In this document: positions 59,880 through 64,000 of the stretch, one piece after another
How positions within the stretch are numbered: position 1 is the stretch's first letter
Layout of the letters: the number at the start of each line of letters is the position of its first letter
NCBI GenBank assembly: GCA_003290165.1
Contig: QNQO01000222.1
Location: 620,001-684,000 of the forward strand
DNA length: 64,000 nucleotides
Direction: 5' to 3'
Source: Berberis thunbergii
Lineage: Eukaryota; Streptophyta; Magnoliopsida; Ranunculales; Berberidaceae
The notes under the pieces: generated by a model
Told to the model about the DNA's origin: nothing
What the model saw: the letters and a program-made list of their open reading frames with translations, nothing else
Databases searched by the model: none
Translations under genes and position numbers: made by a program

Positions 59880-60162
59880 AGAAGAAAATGAGACGAGATG
59901 AAGTAACACGGTCCAAAGCGACATAGCAATATTGTTTTGATGAAGATGAAGCAAAGAAGGCAAGTAACAAAGGACTCTTGTAGACAAAATAAATAGAAAA
60001 AAAAAAAATCACAAGCCAAAATAACAATAGCTTATCACTCGCGCCTTCACAAGTTCATCTACACCATGGATGCAGTAAACGCGTATCTGCAAGTACATAA
60101 CGTGCCCAATTGTGAACCAATGTGAAAATACAGTGATGGTCAACAGAACTAAATATCCCCAG

Positions 60163-60171
60163 TATATATAT
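60163..60171 (+). promoter_or_regulatory. TATA box of the HD-Zip gene
   Basis: TATATATATG-type box about 105 bases upstream of the ATG, compatible with a short 5' UTR. Confidence 0.5.
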
Positions 60172-60274
60172 GAGAATACACTCCCATATTCAAGAATTTT
60201 AATCACAGACAGACAACACATACACCATACATAAGTTAACTCAACATTTCTGATCTCTGGCCACTAACAACAAG

Positions 60275-61066
60275 ATGTTGGAGAGAGGAGAAGCATACCC
60301 TCCGCTTCGTCGAGTGGATTCATTCCAGGCCAATATGAAGAAGAGGAAGAACAGGAACAAGAGGAGGTTCAGTGATGACCAGATCATGTCAATGGAGTCT
60401 ATTTTCGAGTCGGATACTAAGCTTGAGCCCAAGAAGAAACTCGAGATAGCTAAGGAACTTGGACTGCAGCCTAACCAAGTTGCTACATGGTTTCAGAATA
60501 GGAGAGCTAGGTGCAAGTCGAAGCAGCTTGAACGTGATTATAGTATACTTCAAGCTAGTTATGACAGTTTAGCCGAAAAGTTTGAGAACTTGAAAGAGAA
60601 ACAATCCTTGTTGATACAAGTAAGCTTCATCAACTTTATTTTCATCTACTTCTGATAGTTTTGTTTGTCTGGGTAAATCTTATAGATCATTTAGCTCACT
60701 TAGATTCTGAACAAAGTTGTTGTTTCTTAACAGTTGCAGAAGCTGAGTGATCATTCAGAGAAGCCAAAAGATTCAGTCGGACATTGCAAAGATGGTAACT
60801 CAGATAGCGGTGACTCCATGTATGAATTCGAACAGAAACCTGATGCGTTATTTGAAGAAACAGACACAAGAGTAGCTTTGGGTTCAACCGAAGGAATTGA
60901 CGAGAGTTTTAAATATTTGGATCAAGAAGAACTTGACATCATGAATGTAGCAGAACACACAGATGATGGAGTGTTAACATCGCCTGAGAACTGGTGCAGC
61001 CTTGATCCCAAGGATTTGTTCGATCAGTCGTGTGGCAGTTACCAGTGGTGGGATTTCTGGTCTTAA
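60275..61066 (+). CDS. HD-Zip class I homeodomain transcription factor, ATHB-7/ATHB-12 type
   Basis: Two exons, 60275-60619 and 60734-61066, with a GT-AG intron joining in frame (LLIQ|LQKL), giving 225 residues. The homeodomain (about residues 25-83) contains RFSDDQIMSMESIFES, LEPKKKLEIAKELGLQPNQV and recognition helix WFQNRRAR. It is followed directly by a leucine zipper with five heptad leucines (QLERDYSILQ, SYDSLAEKF, ENLKEK, SLL); the intron falls within the zipper. The acidic C-terminal part ends SYQWWDFWS, the aromatic activation motif typical of this clade. The family binds CAATNATTG as dimers and tunes ABA and drought responses in the nucleus. Oddity: the position after RAR is Cys (RARCKSKQ), where the family normally has Trp. 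This is the only apparently intact host gene here. Confidence 0.93.
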
Positions 61067-61674
61067 AGGAAATCCATCTAATGCATAAATTTTTGAAACA
61101 TATAAATGATTTTTAAAGGATCCAGAATTATACATAACCATGTTCACGTCTCTTTTGTAAGCAAAACTTTGGAAACAATTGATCATAGAAGACTCCATCC
61201 AAACCCAAAATTTGAAATTATCTATGGTACTCGGATGATTTCAAAGGGGCACAAGCCTTGTCAAAGCATCCAAAGCTACAATGTGTACTTCACTTCAGAT
61301 ATGAATCCGACATGAGTACCACATCAATACAAGACGGATTTGTGGGTTTCCCTGTTGCACATCCAAGAGAAGCGACAAGGCATTGAGAACCACATAATTT
61401 GGCAGTGAAAGGGGTGATCTATGATCAGGCAGCCATGAACCAAAAGCAAACCCGAACCTAAAACACAACTAAATCACTATGACACCATGAAACCTCTTTC
61501 TTGACAAAATGAAGACGTGTACCCCATTTCATGAGCAACTGTATAATGTTATTAAAATGCGAGGAAACTCGGTTTTTTTCAATCGAGAGTGACCAATCTT
61601 AAGAACCATGCGAAGGACTCATGCAACAATGCCAACAAGGAACCATGCAAATTCTAGCTTTGAACCCATGATGT
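61067..61674. other. 3' flank between convergent genes
   Basis: Contains the presumed 3' UTR of the HD-Zip gene. No coding sequence is recognised. Confidence 0.4.
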
Positions 61675-61680
61675 TTTATT
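61674..61680 (-). terminator. Poly(A) signal of the minus-strand gene
   Basis: The minus strand reads AATAAAA about 75 bases after the predicted stop codon, in a suitable place to end the transcript of the exons at 61752-62613. Confidence 0.4.
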
Positions 61681-61751
61681 AGCCAAATGCTTGAAGTTCA
61701 TTTTGAAATACAACAGAGAATGGTCTTGCATTCTTAGTATATAGTTGGTTC

Positions 61752-62613
61752 TCAGTCTTCCACTTGCTCATTTTCCACCTACAAGACAACAGTGAAGGCA
61801 AGAAAATTGGTATGTCATCTTTCTAGTCAACTTTAGCATACTAAAGGAATATTATCATCACATTAAGATCTTTCTGCTCAAGTATAAACATCAACACGAG
61901 ACACTTTAGTGGACCTTGTCCAGTAATATGGTACTAGAAACCTAGAAATAAGCTGTCTATGTATGTACTTACAATATAAGCTGTGTCTGCATGTGTTTGT
62001 GCAAAATGATTTGAATGCAAAATTCCATAGAGAAAGTGCATAGACTCCAAGCTCAGTGTGAACAGAGAAAAAGACTACCAGAACCATATCTGATTTCAAA
62101 ACAATAGGATATAGTATAATACCGGGGGAAGTTGTGTACTTAATTTTATGTCAAAGTTACAGGTAAAACGTGAAAAACTTAACTAATTTTCCTTTAAGAT
62201 GGAACACTCCGTAGAGGAAGTGTTGAATGTACTCTAACTCGCCATAAAACAAAATCTTACATGATGGTAAACAGTTTCAAACTGTCAAGAAACTGTTCTT
62301 CGCTTTGGTTACTTCGTTCCAATAAAATTTGATTTTATTCCAACCACAGTGGACTCATTACAGTCCCACTAAATTATCACAGCACATGTATTAGCAGCAT
62401 CCATACTTTTGACTCACATTAAAATTTGAGCGACAAATATCTCAGTTGAACTTTGTTTCTATGTGATATGTAGCACAAGAAATCCCATAAGACAACAAAC
62501 ATCATGGAAAGGATGAAGAGATGTAATGCTAATTTTATGTTTTAATATTCATTCTTAACTTTTACATCTCCATTTGGTAAAGCGCTCTGTGCTTGGGCAA
62601 GCCTCTTCGATTC
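61752..62613 (-). CDS. Last two exons of an unidentified minus-strand gene
   Basis: Exon 62613-62566 (48 bp) follows a pyrimidine-rich acceptor (ctcttgcag) and reads ESKRLAQAQSALPNGD in phase 0, ending at a GTAAAAG donor. The next exon, 61778-61752, follows ttgtag and reads VENEQVED then TGA. A poly(A) signal lies at 61674-61680. Together these give a coherent acidic C-terminus. Upstream exons would lie right of 62613, probably beyond a repeat-filled intron or outside the window. I do not recognise the protein. Splice signals plus an open frame are the only evidence. Confidence 0.4.
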
Positions 62614-63154
62614 CTGCAAGAGACACGAGAACAATTGACATCATGAAAATGAGCAAGAACAATCAGATCAATAAAGCTGCGAGTCCTAAACCAGATAAAA
62701 CCCGCCAAGAAAAAAACCCATTTCCGCATCTGCTCAGTTTAACCATTTTTATTTTTTACAAAAGCTGCCCGCGCCCTCTACGGATTATGGATCCCCTCCC
62801 CGCTCCGTTTATACCTCGCGGGCTTCTAACTGATTGAAAATCCCCGCCTCGCCCCAAAAAAGCCCTGGCTGGGTTTAAATTAAAGGACCATTCTGGTAAA
62901 GCCAACATGTCAGCCCGCCCATTATGGAAAATGCCTATCCATTTTGCCAGTCCAATGAGGCTTAATTGGCTAAAAGTCCAAAGAAAACTTCAAATGTCTA
63001 GGCTAATTCTATAAAAGCAAGTTGACTTTTAGGTGATGTGGAATTATGTTTGTAACATGAAATTTGAGTTTTGGCTAAGTAACGTGGAACATGACTTGTA
63101 TGTGATGTGGAACTATAATTTGTGAATGAACAATTTAAAGCTAAGAAACTTAGG
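62614..63154. other. Non-coding, with a GC-rich hAT-like remnant
   Basis: 62760-62870 is GC-rich (ctgcccgcgccctc, cgcctcgcccc) and resembles the subterminal regions of the element at 55242-56506, but no ends can be set. If the gene to the left is real, this is intron or upstream sequence. Confidence 0.35.
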
Positions 63155-64000
63155 GGGTGCATTCAATTAAGGATTCTGAACATTGTGAAGGATTTTAAAA
63201 TCTATGAGTATTCTATTAAGAATTTAATAAAATATATCAATATCTAAGGGTATTCAATATGGCCTGTGAAGGATTGTTTTAAAATCCATCAAAATCAGGG
63301 AGTATCTAATTCATGATTTTAAAAAGTCCACCAAAATCAAGAAGTATTATAAAAATAGTAAATTTTGATGGATTCTTAAATTGATGAATTTTGAAGGATT
63401 TACAAATGGGATTTGATGACCTGAATGTTGATAGTTTAACATTCTTGGAGAAATTCCCCTAGCGTCCCCTTAGCAGGAGCATACTATTGGAAAAACTGAG
63501 CAAGGCGGTCGAGTCTCAGCAAAGCAATCCTATGGACAAAGCGTTCATAATTGCTTTCTTATTGTTGGTAGCTCCACTTATCTTATAATGTTGCACTCTT
63601 CAAGACCTTAGGAACCAAAAATGTCTAATGTACATTGGCTATTTCCAATAAAAATACTTTGTATAGAGATTCTAAAACCTTTTCAATGAAAAGAAAAAAG
63701 AGCAATATGAATTTCTTGGTGTCATGCATTTTTTAGTTATGTAATCCACAGATCAACGATATAGGTGAAAGGAGTATGAGATGTGAAGAAATTTCTCATT
63801 GTGCATCTCAAGGATTGTGAAGGATTTTAAAATCCCGGGGCATTCAATAAATTATTTGAAATAATCCATCTAAATCCCGGGTATTCAATATGGATTTAAA
63901 ATAATTGTTTTAAAATTCATCAAAATCTTGAGATATTCAATTCATGCTTTTCAAAAGTCCAAAATCAGAGGGTATTAAAAAAATCGTGGATTGTGATGGA
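63155..64000 (+). mobile_element. MITE-like repeats in direct tandem, running off the window
   Basis: Starts gggggtgcattcaattaagg (63155). A block beginning gtgaaggattttaaaatc occurs at about 63188 and again at about 63809. Each is followed by ggtattcaatatgg and ttgttttaaaatycatcaaaatc blocks in the same orientation. The second copy is cut by the window end. The end matches the fragment at 15747-15832. No coding sequence. Confidence 0.5.

Noticed and set aside
62570..62625. tRNA-like segment (tggtaaagcgctc ... cttcgattcctgc)
   Set aside because: It resembles box A and box B but the spacing is too short and no acceptor or anticodon stem can be drawn. A minus-strand exon and splice acceptor explain it better.

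Overview
The window is nuclear DNA of a flowering plant, probably a eudicot. It is almost entirely transposable elements in nested layers, plus one intact host gene and the 3' end of a second at the right edge. The plant assignment rests on the element families (Tat and Athila Ty3/gypsy, CACTA, hAT and foldback elements, a plant L1-type LINE), on the spliced HD-Zip class I homeobox gene at 60275-61066, and on plant gene fragments such as SPINDLY carried by a transposon. No bacterial-type operons, CRISPR arrays or rRNA genes are visible.

Layout. 1-10760: a degenerate Tat/Ogre-like retroelement copy (B, plus strand) interrupted by a second member in the opposite orientation (A, minus strand, 577-7885). 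A has two LTRs, gag but no pol, a ~71-bp tandem array, and an antisense 'putative gypsy-type transposon' ORF with its own TATA box. 10761-16100: decayed DNA with an unrecognised ORF, minisatellites, a copia LTR remnant and a foldback element. 16221-19453: a second foldback element with 42-bp internal repeats, split by an Athila-type solo LTR (17415-19384, TSD CTGAA/CTGTA). 19454-23905: non-coding DNA with a 583-bp tandem duplication and a proline-codon-rich remnant.

23906-34310: a complete CACTA transposon (CACTACACCAAAA ends, ATG target duplication) with no recognisable transposase. It carries, all in one orientation and with introns retained, fragments of at least six unrelated host genes: SPINDLY, ribosomal protein L15, a GH35 beta-galactosidase, branched-chain ketoacid dehydrogenase E1-beta, a CHR12/CHR23 (MINU) SWI/SNF ATPase and ATP-citrate lyase subunit B. 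This Pack-CACTA is the most interesting object here.

34936-46448: an Athila retrotransposon with perfect TGACC target duplications. Its gag-pol is full of stops and its 5' LTR holds a 798-bp hAT-type element. 46449-55241: an L1-type LINE on the minus strand, disrupted by another hAT-type element and joined at its 3' side to a second endonuclease-domain fragment. 55242-59190: a degraded hAT-type element next to a truncated chromovirus-like gypsy element (gag-protease, tRNA-iMet primer site, short LTR).

59191-64000 is the gene-bearing part. It holds an ATHB-7/ATHB-12-like HD-Zip I gene with a TATA box and an ABA-response-type G-box upstream, the convergent last two exons of an unidentified minus-strand gene, and MITE-like repeats running off the window end. 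Apart from the HD-Zip gene, and probably the minus-strand exons, no host coding sequence looks functional. The rest is transposon coding sequence or its remains, mostly broken by stops and frameshifts.
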